A stretch of 64,000 nucleotides of DNA from Sulfurospirillum arcachonense DSM 9755 (GCF_000597725.1 NZ_JFBL01000015.1:1-64000), one strand, 5' to 3'. Shown: positions 50,971-59,757, counted from the first letter of the stretch. Notes: generated by a model from the sequence alone, not told the origin. Numbers and translations are program-made.

Positions 50971-52317
50971 TTAGATAAAATACTGCCAATAAAAGTAAGA
51001 TACTAAAGTAATAGAGAGAATTCCAATAATATTAAATACAAAACCATACTTAGCCATTGTTTTTACTTGGACACAACCTGTACTCATAGCTATAGCATTT
51101 GGTGGTGTTGCAATAGGAAGCATAAATGCATAACTAGCACATATGGTTGCTGTCATAAGTATCAGTGTCATATCCATATTTGCAGCTTCACCTAATGAAA
51201 AGATAATAGGTAGGGCTATGGATATAAGAGCTGTATTACTTGTTATCTCTGTAGTAAATGTTATCAAAAGTGCAACACAAAGAAGTATAGCAAATGGAGG
51301 TAACTGAGTGATAACTAAAAGATAATTTGCAATCGCAGCAGCTAATCCAGTTTTACCAAAAGCAGCGGCTATTGCAAAGCCAGCACCAAATAAAAACATG
51401 ATTTCATAGGGTACTTTTTTACTATCATCCCAAGCAAGAAATCCTATCTTTGGTATAAACATCAAAAGACCAAAGCTTAGTAATATAACTTTTTCATCAA
51501 GTCCTAAACCACTATAAAATGGTTTGATTGGGGAGTTTACTAAAAGAAGTACTATTAAAGCACCAAGGATTTTTACAAGTCTAGATTGGTCTTTTGTAAG
51601 CATTTTATGTTTAACATCCATGGCTGCAACTTTTATCTCTTTTAGTCCATATGAAAGAATAAAAGATATGACTACTAACATAATCATTGCTAAAGGAAGT
51701 GTAAGTCCAATCCACTTTACAAAAGGAATCATTTCAAGATTTTTAGATTCCATAAATCCCATCAAAATAAGATTTGGAGGTGTTCCTATAGGTGTTATAA
51801 TTCCTCCTATACTTGCACCATACGCAATAGCTAGGATTAATCTTACTTTCATTTTCATATCTTCCACTAAAAACGATGCTATTGGTATTAAAAGCAGTGC
51901 AGTAGTAGTGTTTGAAAGAAAAGAGCTAAGAACAGCCGCCGCCGTAGCTAATGAAGTTATAAGTCCTAGTGGAGTTGAAGGAAAAACAGAAGTTATCTTT
52001 GAAGCGATAACTTTATGTAAATCAGTTTTTTCAGTTGCAATCGCAAGTAAAAAACCACCTAAAAATAGATATATAGTTGTTTTTGAGTAGTTAGCTGTAG
52101 TTGCAGCAGTATTTAAAATACCTAAAGCTGGAAAAAGAGCTATAGGCATCAAAGAAACAACACCAAGTGGTAAACCATCATTTGTCCAAAGTGTTACTAA
52201 TAATACGATAACACCTAAAAGCCTAGCATGAGTTGGTTCAAAAAATATTGATGCAACCCCAAAGCCTATTAACCCTAATATTAATCCCAATATTATTTTT
52301 TTTATATTACTATCCAA
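50971..52317 (-). CDS. DASS (SLC13) family anion transporter
   Basis: 448 residues with about eleven membrane segments. The two substrate/sodium-binding motif regions are SNTTTALLLIP with GGIITPIGTPPNLILMG in the first half and TSNTALISIALPI with LPIATPPNAIAMS in the second. Divalent anion:sodium symporters of this family carry C4-dicarboxylates, sulfate or phosphate; the substrate is not decided by sequence here. The universal stress protein gene lies 22 bp upstream and is cotranscribed. The unusual pairing suggests the Usp regulates uptake. Confidence 0.92.
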   Translation of the reverse strand: MDSNIKKIILGLILGLIGFGVASIFFEPTHARLLGVIVLLVTLWTNDGLPLGVVSLMPIALFPALGILNTAATTANYSKTTIYLFLGGFLLAIATEKTDLHKVIASKITSVFPSTPLGLITSLATAAAVLSSFLSNTTTALLLIPIASFLVEDMKMKVRLILAIAYGASIGGIITPIGTPPNLILMGFMESKNLEMIPFVKWIGLTLPLAMIMLVVISFILSYGLKEIKVAAMDVKHKMLTKDQSRLVKILGALIVLLLVNSPIKPFYSGLGLDEKVILLSFGLLMFIPKIGFLAWDDSKKVPYEIMFLFGAGFAIAAAFGKTGLAAAIANYLLVITQLPPFAILLCVALLITFTTEITSNTALISIALPIIFSLGEAANMDMTLILMTATICASYAFMLPIATPPNAIAMSTGCVQVKTMAKYGFVFNIIGILSITLVSYFYWQYFI

Positions 52318-52339
52318 ATTAAACCCCTTTAATTTTTAT

Positions 52340-53191
52340 TTAATGTGCACTTAAAACTGGAACTTTTGTATGTTTTAATAAATATGTTGTTAGTCCACCA
52401 AGTACTTTTTCTTTTATTTTTCCTTGTGCATATGCTCCAGCTACTATAAGACCATAGTTGCCATCTTCAACTTTTTTTAGTAGGGCCTCACCTCGTATCT
52501 TGGTATGTACAACTACTGCACACTTAGCCTCAATATTATGAATTGATAAATAATCTTTTATATCATATATTGTTGGTTTAATATCTATTGTACTTTCCCT
52601 TGTTACTATTAAAACTTCTTTTGCTTTTACCAAAAATGGCATTGCCCCATCAATTGCTCTTGATGATTCTGTCGTGGCATTCCAAAAAATGATTATTCTA
52701 CTTGGATCAAAATTATCCAATACTCTTGGTATCATCATAACAGGTTTACCACTATGTAAAACTGCTGCTTTAAATGTCGCAGTAGGTACATTCCCAGGAG
52801 GGCAAGCTGCTATAACCATATCGCATAGTTTTCCATACTGAGCAACTAAGGTACTTCTTAACCCTTGGTCGATTATCAATGAAGCAGTTGCATTGCAATC
52901 AGTTACTGTATCTTTGGTAATTTTGACATTAAGTTCATCACAGACTTGTTTAAAAATATTTTTATATTTATTAGTAGTTCCGACTTCAATTTGTTGATTG
53001 ATATCATTCATTTTATCAATTAAGTGTTTGGGAGCAAAGCCTTCAGATGAGACTGTTTTTTTTGAAATTGTTTCTGATCGTAAAACTTCTAAATGAGCAC
53101 CTAAATATTTTGCAATTAAAAGAGCACCTTTTATTCGCTCATTAAGTTCATCTCCTCCACCTAGCGGTAAGAATACTTTTTTTGGTAACAT
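52340..53191 (-). CDS. Universal stress protein (tandem UspA domains)
   Basis: 283 residues holding two UspA-type domains. The first (1-140) starts KVFLPLGGGDELNERIKGALLIAKYLGAHLEVL; the second (140-283) has RIIIFWNATTESSRAIDGAMPF and the ATP-binding-type GLIVAGAYAQGKIKEKVLGGLTTYLLKHTKVPVL (G2xG9G(S/T) pattern). Such proteins bind ATP or AMP and modulate stress, ion-transport or anaerobic responses. First gene of the two-gene Usp-DASS operon. It is divergent from msrA across 206 bp without other features that I recognise. Confidence 0.88.
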   Translation of the reverse strand: MLPKKVFLPLGGGDELNERIKGALLIAKYLGAHLEVLRSETISKKTVSSEGFAPKHLIDKMNDINQQIEVGTTNKYKNIFKQVCDELNVKITKDTVTDCNATASLIIDQGLRSTLVAQYGKLCDMVIAACPPGNVPTATFKAAVLHSGKPVMMIPRVLDNFDPSRIIIFWNATTESSRAIDGAMPFLVKAKEVLIVTRESTIDIKPTIYDIKDYLSIHNIEAKCAVVVHTKIRGEALLKKVEDGNYGLIVAGAYAQGKIKEKVLGGLTTYLLKHTKVPVLSAH

Positions 53192-53397
53192 TTTTTTCCT
53201 TTAACAATTAACTTGTAATACTAGCATACTTTTATTAAATTAAATATACCTAAAAAAAGGTCAAAATTTCATTAATGTTTAATTTTACATTAAGTAACAT
53301 AATTAATACATAACTTCCAATTAATATCAAGTTTTATTCTAACCTAAAATAAGCAAAATAAATATATAATGTGATTATATAAATAAAAAGAGAAAAA

Positions 53398-53904
53398 ATG
53401 AATGCAAAAAAAGATAATAATGATTTTTCATTAGCATATTTTGCTGGTGGATGTTTTTGGGGCGTTGAGTACTATTTTAATAAAGAAGATGGAGTAATAG
53501 AAGCTCTTTCTGGTTTTATGGGTGGACACTTGGAAAATCCTACTTATCAAGACATTTGTTATAAAGATACAGGACATCTTGAGGTTGTTTCAGTAAAATA
53601 TAATCCTGAAGTTATTAGTTATGAAAACTTAGCAAAACTGTTTTTTGAAATTCATGATCCTACTCAAACGAATGGACAAGGACCTGATATTGGAGAACAA
53701 TATCTTTCTGCTGTATTTGTTTCTAGTGAAGAAGAAAAAACTATAATAAAAAATCTTATCTCTATACTTGAAAAAAAAGCTTTACATGTAGCTACTAAAA
53801 TACTACCAAAAGCAACATTTTATGAAGCAGAAGAGTATCATCAAAGATACTATACAAAAACGGGTAAAACTCCGTATTGCCATCGTCGAATAGTGAGGTT
53901 TTAA
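53398..53904 (+). CDS. msrA: Peptide-methionine (S)-S-oxide reductase
   Basis: 168 residues, typical. Catalytic GGCFWGVEYYF (C18) at the N-terminus, GYLENPTY-equivalent GHLENPTYQDI, and the GPDIGEQYLSAVF segment. It repairs methionine-S-sulfoxide in proteins. Followed one base later by a thiamine-binding MTH1187 family gene. Preceded by AAAGAGAAAAA; one TTACATGTA palindrome at 53782 encodes LHV. Confidence 0.96.
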   Translation: MNAKKDNNDFSLAYFAGGCFWGVEYYFNKEDGVIEALSGFMGGHLENPTYQDICYKDTGHLEVVSVKYNPEVISYENLAKLFFEIHDPTQTNGQGPDIGEQYLSAVFVSSEEEKTIIKNLISILEKKALHVATKILPKATFYEAEEYHQRYYTKTGKTPYCHRRIVRF

Positions 53905-54219
53905 ATGAGTGTTTTATTAGAGTTTAGTATGTTCCCTACAGATAAGGGAGAGAGTGTTAGTAAGTATGTAAGCCGTATTTTAGAAATGATAGATACAAGT
54001 GGGGTTGAGTACCAGTTAACTCCTATGGGAACAGTCATAGAGTGTGAAAAAATAGATGATGCATTAGATATTATTAAACGCTCTTATGAGTGCTTAGAAA
54101 AGGATTGTTCTAGGGTTTACTCTTCTTTGAAATTTGATATAAGAAAAGATAAAAAAAAGAGACTTACTACAAAGATAGACTCTATTGAAAAAACATTAGG
54201 TAAAAAGATAAAACATTAA
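53905..54219 (+). CDS. MTH1187 family thiamine-binding protein
   Basis: 104 residues, fitting the MTH1187/YkoF-like small ferredoxin-fold family (LLEFSMFPTDKGESVSKYVSRILEMIDTSGVEYQLTPMGTVIE). Members bind thiamine-like compounds and occur as tetramers; physiological role is unclear. ATG follows the msrA stop with no gap, so both are one operon. A further stop-linked hairpin is not apparent before leuD. Confidence 0.92.
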   Translation: MSVLLEFSMFPTDKGESVSKYVSRILEMIDTSGVEYQLTPMGTVIECEKIDDALDIIKRSYECLEKDCSRVYSSLKFDIRKDKKKRLTTKIDSIEKTLGKKIKH

Positions 54220-54249
54220 TTAAAATTTGATTTAATCTTTTTCATACAC

Positions 54250-54265
54250 CTTTTTAGATAAAATA
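54250..54265 (+). promoter_or_regulatory. Promoter upstream of leuD (CTTTTTAGATAAAATA)
   Basis: CTTTTTAGATAAAATA is a T-rich stretch plus TATAAT-like -10 element, the usual sigma70 promoter style of Campylobacterota. The identical 16-mer occurs 100-115 bp upstream of purU (58339-58354). It lies 35-50 bp before the leuD ATG. Confidence 0.65.
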
Positions 54266-54299
54266 TCTTCTAATTTAAAGAAAATTCTCAAGGACTTTT

Positions 54300-54788
54300 A
54301 TGAATATTATAAATGGAAAAGTTTGGACATTTGGTGACAATATCGATACAGACCTTATTATAGCTGCAAGATATTTGAATACTTCAGATCCAAAAGAATT
54401 AGCAAAATATGTTATGGAAGATGCAGATCCAGAATTTCGCTCAAAAATACAAAAAGGCGACATTATCGTTGCTGGTGAAAACTTTGGTTGTGGTTCATCA
54501 CGTGAACATGCACCTATAGCTCTAAAAGCAGCAGGTATTAGTGCTGTTGTTGCAAAAAGTTTTGCAAGAATTTTTTATAGAAATGCTTTTAATATGGGAT
54601 TACCTATCTTTGAACTCGACGAAAGCGGAGAGATTAAAGAAGGCGATATTATCAAAATAGACATGGACAATGGCAATATCGATAGTAAAAATAATGTCAA
54701 ATCATACAAATTTTCACCAATTCCAGAGTTTATGCAAGAACTTGTTAGTTGTGGTGGACTTATGAATTATGCAAAGAAAAGTAAATAA
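54300..54788 (+). CDS. leuD: 3-Isopropylmalate dehydratase small subunit
   Basis: 162 residues. NIINGKVWTFGDNIDTDLIIAARYL and GENFGCGSSREHAPIALKAAGI are the LeuD signatures. It forms, with LeuC, the [4Fe-4S] enzyme that isomerises isopropylmalate in leucine synthesis. leuC is not in this window. leuB follows after 80 bp occupied by a structured leader. TTCTCAAGGACTTTT precedes the ATG. Confidence 0.96.
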   Translation: MNIINGKVWTFGDNIDTDLIIAARYLNTSDPKELAKYVMEDADPEFRSKIQKGDIIVAGENFGCGSSREHAPIALKAAGISAVVAKSFARIFYRNAFNMGLPIFELDESGEIKEGDIIKIDMDNGNIDSKNNVKSYKFSPIPEFMQELVSCGGLMNYAKKSK

Positions 54789-54801
54789 TATAAATATATA
54801 A

Positions 54802-54866
54802 ATTCTTCACAAGCAAAAGCTTATAGAGGAATTTTACTTGGAAGAAGTTCCATGTAGAAGGGAAAA
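54802..54866 (+). ncRNA. Two-hairpin RNA leader upstream of leuB (shared with purU)
   Basis: Helix 1: ATTCTTC (54802-54808) pairs with GAGGAAT (54826-54832), containing an inner AAGC-AAAA-GCTT hairpin. Helix 2: TTTTAC-T-TGGAA with TTCCA-T-GTAGAA around a GAAG loop, ending beside the Shine-Dalgarno GGG (54860-54862). The same architecture with different paired bases precedes purU (58381-58437). Conserved outer sequence, compensatory changes and position before the start codon suggest a cis-regulatory RNA. Confidence 0.55.
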
Positions 54867-54868
54867 TA

Positions 54869-55942
54869 ATGATGAATAGATATAAAATAGCGATTATCAA
54901 GGGTGATGGAATAGGCCCTGAAATAGTAGATGAAGCGATAAAAGTTTTAGATGCTGTAAGTGCAAAAGAAAATTTTGAATTAAATTATGAAGAGTATCTT
55001 ATGGGAGGTTGTGCTTATGATGTAAAAGGTGTACCTCTCCCAGCTGAAACTGTAGAAGGTTGTAAAAACTCTGATGCTATTCTTTTTGGTGCAATTGGTG
55101 GAGAAAAATGGGACAACTTAGAACGTCATCTTAGACCTGAGAGTGGGTTATTGAAACTTAGAAGTGAACTTGGTGTTTTTGCAAACCTAAGACCAACCAA
55201 TGTTTTTGATGAGTTAGTAGATGCAAGTACAATTAAACCTGAAGTTTTAAAAGGTGTTGATCTTTTTGTTGTAAGAGAGTTAACTGGTGGTATCTACTTT
55301 GGACAACCTCGTGAAAAAGGTATTGATAGAGCATATAACACTATGGTTTATACAAAAGAAGAGATAAGAAGAATCGCAGTAGTTGCATTTGAGAGTGCAA
55401 TGAAAAGACGTAAATCTGTTTGTTCGGTTGATAAAGCAAATGTTTTAGAAGTAAGCCAACTTTGGAGAGAAACAGTTGAAGAAGTAGCTCTTGATTACCC
55501 TGAAGTAACTCTATCACACATGTATGTTGATAATGCAGCTATGCAATTAGTAAGAAATCCAAAACAATTTGATGTTATTTTAACTGGAAATATTTTTGGA
55601 GATATTTTAAGTGATGAAGCAAGTATGATTAGTGGGTCAATTGGGCTTTTACCTTCTGCTTCAGTTGGTGGAAAAGTTGGGCTTTTTGAACCGATTCATG
55701 GAAGTGCCCCTGATATTGCTGGTCAAGGAATTTCTAATCCAATAGCGACAGTTATGAGTGCTGCTATGATGTTACGTTTTGCCTTAAATGAGAACAATGC
55801 AGCTGAGAGAATAGAAAAAGCAGTACAAATGGTTCTTAAAGATGGTTATAGAACAAAAGATTTAGCAGACTATGGAGCAAAAGAAGTTTGTTCTACTAGC
55901 GAGATAGGTTCAATCATAGCGGATTACGTAGCTAAAATATAA
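54869..55942 (+). CDS. leuB: 3-Isopropylmalate dehydrogenase
   Basis: 357 residues. N-terminal [21 protein letters not shown], catalytic [15 protein letters not shown] and [34 protein letters not shown], the NAD-dependent beta-decarboxylating dehydrogenase signatures. It oxidises 3-isopropylmalate in leucine synthesis. An ATGATG pair allows a start three bases earlier or later. The upstream gap holds a two-hairpin leader and the next gene shares its stop (TAATG). Confidence 0.97.
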   Translation: MMNRYKIAIIKGDGIGPEIVDEAIKVLDAVSAKENFELNYEEYLMGGCAYDVKGVPLPAETVEGCKNSDAILFGAIGGEKWDNLERHLRPESGLLKLRSELGVFANLRPTNVFDELVDASTIKPEVLKGVDLFVVRELTGGIYFGQPREKGIDRAYNTMVYTKEEIRRIAVVAFESAMKRRKSVCSVDKANVLEVSQLWRETVEEVALDYPEVTLSHMYVDNAAMQLVRNPKQFDVILTGNIFGDILSDEASMISGSIGLLPSASVGGKVGLFEPIHGSAPDIAGQGISNPIATVMSAAMMLRFALNENNAAERIEKAVQMVLKDGYRTKDLADYGAKEVCSTSEIGSIIADYVAKI

Positions 55943-56187
55943 TGAAAACATTAACTTTAGCTTCAATTTATGAACTCCAAGGCCTCAAAAGTGAGGCTTT
56001 GGAAATATATAAAGATTTGTTAAAAAAAGATCCAAATAACAAAGAGGCAAAAATTGCTATTAAAAGACTCTCGGGCCTTCGTAAAAAATATCCTAATGTA
56101 AATGAAGATATGAAGAAATTTTTTGTCAATATGGACAGCGAAGTAGAGTTTTTAGAATTTGAAAGGTGGTTGGTAAAGTGGAATTAA
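55942..56187 (+). CDS. Small TPR-like hypothetical protein
   Basis: 81 residues. SIYELQGLKSEALEIYKDLLKKDPNNKEAKIAIKRL (about 7-43) has the helix-turn-helix spacing of a tetratricopeptide repeat; the remainder is acidic. ATG shares one base with the leuB stop, so it is cotranslated. A partner of the following acidic protein is likely given their 10- to 22-bp overlap. Function unknown; TPR-type protein binding is inferred. Confidence 0.8.
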   Translation: MKTLTLASIYELQGLKSEALEIYKDLLKKDPNNKEAKIAIKRLSGLRKKYPNVNEDMKKFFVNMDSEVEFLEFERWLVKWN

Positions 56188-56528
56188 AAGATATGATACT
56201 TTCGACATTGGCTGAACTTGAAGATGTTAATGAAGAAAATAAAGAAGAAATAAAACAAGAGCCTCCAATTGAAAAAAGTGTAGAAATTCAGGAAGAAACA
56301 GTAGATGTGCTCGACGTAGAAAATGAAGAGGCATGTACAAATATTTTAGAAGATGAAAAGCATTTTTGTGAAAGTATGAGAGAACGTATTCTTGTTTTGT
56401 TTGAAGGTTTTCAATCTCCAAATAATAAAAGTATAGAAGCAAAAGTAGATTTAACTTTAAACTTTTTAGAATATCTTTTAGCAGTAATAGATGAGCGATT
56501 AGAAAGTTTAGATAAAAAAGAGAAATGA
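56178..56528 (+). CDS. Acidic hypothetical protein
   Basis: 116 residues from GTG 56178 (an upstream in-frame GTG at 56166 is also possible; GAAAGG at 56161-56166 has better spacing to 56178). The N-terminal half is strongly acidic (EDVNEENKEEIKQEPPIEKSV-type low complexity), the C-terminal half (DEKHFCESMRERILVLFEGFQSPN... LNFLEYLLAVIDERLESL) is helical and conserved-looking, like the CiaD-type proteins of Campylobacter, from memory. It overlaps the TPR-like gene by 10 bp and the cca gene by 4 bp (ATGA). Function unknown. Confidence 0.75.
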   Translation: MELKDMILSTLAELEDVNEENKEEIKQEPPIEKSVEIQEETVDVLDVENEEACTNILEDEKHFCESMRERILVLFEGFQSPNNKSIEAKVDLTLNFLEYLLAVIDERLESLDKKEK

Positions 56529-57655
56529 ATTATCTAGAAAAATTTCCGCAAGACCTTCAAAAAAAGATAGAAGAGATAGCTAATCTTCTTTCTGTTTTTA
56601 CCAATCGTGCATATCTTGTAGGTGGATGTGTACGAGATATCCTTTTAAATAACAAAATCAAAGATTTAGACATAGAAGTTTACGATATATCTCCAAGTGA
56701 TTTTGATAATATCATGCAAAAATATGGGGCAAAAGGAGTAGGTAAAACTTTTTTTGTTTATAAAATTGGTGATATTGATTTAGCACTTCCTCGGGTTGAG
56801 CGAAAAGTAGGAATTGGGCATAAAGCTTTTGAAGTAGAAGTGGTAGATGATGAACAACTCGCTTCAAAAAGAAGAGATTTTACTATGAATGCTATGATGG
56901 TAAATATCTTTGATGGAAAGCTTTTTGATTTTTGGGCTGGACATAAGAGTATTGAAAATCAAACAATTTCTTTAATAGATAAAAACTCTTTTAAAGAAGA
57001 TAGTTTGAGGGTTTTAAGAGCAATTCAATTAAGTGCTAGATTTGGTTTTGAGATAGAAAAGCAGACTTTAGAAGTAATGAATGAGATTGACTTAAGCGAT
57101 TTAACAAAACCTAGGATTTTTTGGGAATTTGAAAAACTTTTTTATGCACAAAATCTAGCTTTAGGATTTGTTTACATGTGTAGATTGAATATATTTGAAA
57201 AAATCTTTACATGTAAGATAAATACAAATAGAATAAGTGATATAGAAAAAGAGCTAAAAGAGTCTATTGGAAGGTTTGTTGAAGAGTTAAGACCTTATTA
57301 CTTTTTTTATATTGTGGCTAATTTAAGTGGCTTTAATGCACTTGATTGGTGTAAGCAAATAGAGACTCCTCTTCATTACCAAAGAGCTTTGAAAAATCAA
57401 CCTTTTTTTTCTAAAGACATAAATGACAAAGAACTTCTTATAATAGCAATAGACATGCCTATAAAAAAATGGCTAGGAAATTACAAAAAAGAGATAATAA
57501 CTAGGGCAAAAAAACTAGATATTTATGAAAGTATTTATACTGGTGGCATAACAATTCAAAATATCATTGCAGATGGATTTGAAAAAGAAGACATAAAAAT
57601 AGAGTATAGACGAAGAGTAATAAGAACAATAGAAGAGAAGTTTTCTTTATCTTAA
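56525..57655 (+). CDS. cca: CCA tRNA nucleotidyltransferase family protein
   Basis: 376 residues. Nucleotidyltransferase domain with YLVGGCVRDILLNNKIKDLDIEVYD (conserved DxD near residues 48-50) and the RRDFTMNAMMVN motif near 118-129, followed by RNA-binding helical domain (SLRVLRAIQLSARFGFEIE). It adds or repairs the 3' CCA end of tRNAs. ATGA overlap with the previous acidic gene. A palindrome (57207) lies inside it. No partner poly(A) polymerase is seen. Confidence 0.94.
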   Translation: MNYLEKFPQDLQKKIEEIANLLSVFTNRAYLVGGCVRDILLNNKIKDLDIEVYDISPSDFDNIMQKYGAKGVGKTFFVYKIGDIDLALPRVERKVGIGHKAFEVEVVDDEQLASKRRDFTMNAMMVNIFDGKLFDFWAGHKSIENQTISLIDKNSFKEDSLRVLRAIQLSARFGFEIEKQTLEVMNEIDLSDLTKPRIFWEFEKLFYAQNLALGFVYMCRLNIFEKIFTCKINTNRISDIEKELKESIGRFVEELRPYYFFYIVANLSGFNALDWCKQIETPLHYQRALKNQPFFSKDINDKELLIIAIDMPIKKWLGNYKKEIITRAKKLDIYESIYTGGITIQNIIADGFEKEDIKIEYRRRVIRTIEEKFSLS

Positions 57656-57692
57656 AAAAATACTCTTAAATAAAGAGATACTAAAAGGAACA

Positions 57693-58214
57693 TTGTTGTC
57701 ACAAATTCATACTGAAATCCCAAATTTTTTACTACGAATTGCTACTGTTAAAGATGCAGCACTAGTGGTTAGCTTTATGAATAAACTTGGTGCTTTTCAA
57801 AAAATGTCAGACAAAATTACTGCTACAACAGAACAAATAGAGCGATTACTTGTTTCTAATCAAGGTGAGGCTGTATTTGGGGTTTATGATGGTAAAACCG
57901 TTGGCTTTGCATATTTTTACCAAAAAAGTTCAGCTTTTACAGGGCGTTCAGGGTTATATATAGATGCTTTTTTTATTGATGATTCAATGCGAGGTAAAAG
58001 ACTAGGTAATATTATGATGCAATTTTTGTCAAAACATGCACTTGAGCGTGGATGCGAAATGCTAGAATGGGGTTGCTTGGATTGGAATACCCCTGCCATC
58101 GATTTTTACAAAAAGTTAGGCGCTTATCGGGTTGATGAGATGCACATGTATCGTTTAGCCCCAGATAAGTTAGTGGCAAATGCAACTTTGTTTAAAGGTT
58201 CTATTCTAGAGTAA
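57693..58214 (+). CDS. GNAT family N-acetyltransferase
   Basis: 173 residues. The GNAT core has FLLRIATVKDAALVVSFMNKLG at the N-terminus, YIDAFFIDDSMRGKRLGNIMMQFLSKHALERGCEMLEWGCLDWN with the acetyl-CoA-binding R-G-x-R-L-G loop near residue 108-113. Start is TTG after AAAAGGAACATTG. Substrate unknown; resembles spermidine/diamine-type acetyltransferases. Stands alone before the purU regulatory region. Confidence 0.9.
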   Translation: MLSQIHTEIPNFLLRIATVKDAALVVSFMNKLGAFQKMSDKITATTEQIERLLVSNQGEAVFGVYDGKTVGFAYFYQKSSAFTGRSGLYIDAFFIDDSMRGKRLGNIMMQFLSKHALERGCEMLEWGCLDWNTPAIDFYKKLGAYRVDEMHMYRLAPDKLVANATLFKGSILE

Positions 58215-58338
58215 GTTTATTTTGAATATGTGCATATAAAGTTTAAGCCTCTAAAAGATAGATTACTTTTATGACATTTACATGTAAAGATTTATAATGA
58301 CTTTTCATAGAGATGTTTGCTTATTAATCCTCTAAGTA

Positions 58339-58354
58339 CTTTTTAGATAAAATA
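58339..58354 (+). promoter_or_regulatory. Promoter upstream of purU (CTTTTTAGATAAAATA)
   Basis: Identical 16-mer to the leuD promoter at 54250. Located about 100-115 bp before the purU ATG, so the transcript would carry the two-hairpin leader starting near 58365. Confidence 0.65.
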
Positions 58355-58380
58355 CACGTTTTATAGAAATTAATTAAAAG

Positions 58381-58444
58381 ATTCTTCGCAAAGTAAAAAT
58401 TTTTGTGAGAGGAATTTTTACTGGACTTGTTCAGTGAAAAGGGA
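58381..58444 (+). ncRNA. Two-hairpin RNA leader upstream of purU (shared with leuB)
   Basis: Helix 1: ATTCTTC (58381-58387) pairs with GAGGAAT (58409-58415), enclosing a CAAAG/TTTTG stem. Helix 2: ACTGGA with TTCAGT around a CTTG loop, extended by TTTT pairing with GAAA, and running directly into the Shine-Dalgarno GGGA (58441-58444). Relative to the leuB leader the helix-2 pairs are changed but pairing is kept, which supports a conserved fold controlling translation. Confidence 0.55.
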
Positions 58445-58451
58445 TAATGAA

Positions 58452-59285
58452 ATGAATAACTACATATTAAAAATAGACTGTTCTGATGCAAAAGGGCTTA
58501 TATATAAAATCTCAGATGTTATATATAAGAGTGATTTAAATATTGTAAAAAATGATGAATATGTTGATAAGGAAAATGGAAAATTTTTCTTTAGAGCTAT
58601 AATAAATGGTGACATTGAAAATGGTAATTTAGTTTCTAAACTAACAGAAGTAATGCCTGAAAACGCAAATATTTATTTGACAAAAAAAGTAAAGAAAAAA
58701 ATAATCATTATGGCTACAAAAGAGTCACATTGTTTGGGTGATTTACTTTTGAAATATTATAGTGGAGAGTTAAATGCTGAGATAGTGGCTGTTGTTTCAA
58801 ACTATGATTATTTACAAGATTTGGTAGAAAAATTTGATATTCCTTACCATCATGTTTGCCATGAAGGACTCAATCGTTTAGAGCATGAAGCAAAAGTTTT
58901 AGATGTACTAAAAAATTATGAGTGTGATTTTATAGTCCTTGCAAAATATATGAGAATTTTATCGAGTGATTTTGTAGGTCATTATAATGAAAAAATGATA
59001 AATATACATCATTCATTTTTACCTGCTTTTATTGGTGCAAATCCTTACAAACAAGCTTTTATTCGTGGTGTAAAAACTATAGGTGCAACAGCTCACTTTG
59101 TAAATAATAACTTAGATGAAGGTCCAATTATCGCTCAAGATGTTATTAATGTAGATCATGAGTTTTCATGGAGAGATATGCAAAAAGCTGGACGCAATGT
59201 AGAAAAGGTAGTTTTATCCAATGCTCTTGAGTTAGTATTAGACGAGCGTGTTTTTGTTCATGCTAATAAAACGATAATTTTTTAA
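58452..59285 (+). CDS. purU: Formyltetrahydrofolate deformylase
   Basis: 277 residues from ATG 58452. An N-terminal ACT domain (NNYILKIDCSDAKGLIYKISDVIYKSDLNIVKN) senses amino acids such as glycine and methionine in E. coli PurU. The formyltransferase domain follows, with AKYMRILSSDF, NIHHSFLPAFIGANPYKQAF and DEGPIIAQDV. It releases formate from formyl-THF and so supplies formate, relevant to formate-linked hydrogenases. An in-frame GTG at 58434 is possible but AAAAGGGATAAT suits 58452. A two-hairpin leader precedes it. Confidence 0.95.
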   Translation: MNNYILKIDCSDAKGLIYKISDVIYKSDLNIVKNDEYVDKENGKFFFRAIINGDIENGNLVSKLTEVMPENANIYLTKKVKKKIIIMATKESHCLGDLLLKYYSGELNAEIVAVVSNYDYLQDLVEKFDIPYHHVCHEGLNRLEHEAKVLDVLKNYECDFIVLAKYMRILSSDFVGHYNEKMINIHHSFLPAFIGANPYKQAFIRGVKTIGATAHFVNNNLDEGPIIAQDVINVDHEFSWRDMQKAGRNVEKVVLSNALELVLDERVFVHANKTIIF

Positions 59286-59286
59286 T

Positions 59287-59757
59287 ATGTTTAATATAGT
59301 TTTAGTCCACCCACAAATCCCACAAAATACAGGTAGCATAGGAAGATTATGTGTAAATACTGATTGTAAGTTACATATAGTCAAACCTACTTGTTTTGAG
59401 ATAAATGATAAAAATGTTAAAAGAGCCGGACTTGATTATTGGGATTTACTTGATGTTACTGTTTGGGAAAATTTAGATGAATTTTTAGCTGCAAATGCAG
59501 ATAAAATAGATAGGTTTTTCTTTGCAACAACAAAAAGTGATAAACCATACTTTGATGCTAAATTTCAAAAAGATGACTTCTTGTTTTTTGGTGGTGAATC
59601 AACAGGACTTCCAATGGAACTTATGAAAGCAAAATGGGAAAATGCAATAACAATACCTATGGGAAAAAATGGAAGAAGTTTAAATCAAGCAGTCTCTGTT
59701 GGTATTGTTCTTTATGATGCTTTACGTCAAAATTATACTGATTTTCAAAGTAAATAA
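59287..59757 (+). CDS. trmL: tRNA (cytidine(34)/uridine(34)-2'-O)-methyltransferase
   Basis: 156 residues of the SPOUT (TrmH/SpoU) family. NIVLVHPQIPQNTGSIGRLC at the N-terminus and FGGESTGLP plus IPMGKNGRSLNQAVSVGIVLYDALRQ, the trefoil-knot SAM-binding motifs, identify TrmL, which methylates the wobble 2'-OH of tRNALeu. It lies one base after purU; BaiN-like gene follows without gap. Compact length matches E. coli TrmL. Confidence 0.95.
   Translation: MFNIVLVHPQIPQNTGSIGRLCVNTDCKLHIVKPTCFEINDKNVKRAGLDYWDLLDVTVWENLDEFLAANADKIDRFFFATTKSDKPYFDAKFQKDDFLFFGGESTGLPMELMKAKWENAITIPMGKNGRSLNQAVSVGIVLYDALRQNYTDFQSK

Noticed and set aside
54803-54846. TTCTTC-GAAGAA alternative pairing in the leuB leader as a conserved switch
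   Set aside because: The purU leader lacks the GAAGAA partner, so this alternative fold is not shared.
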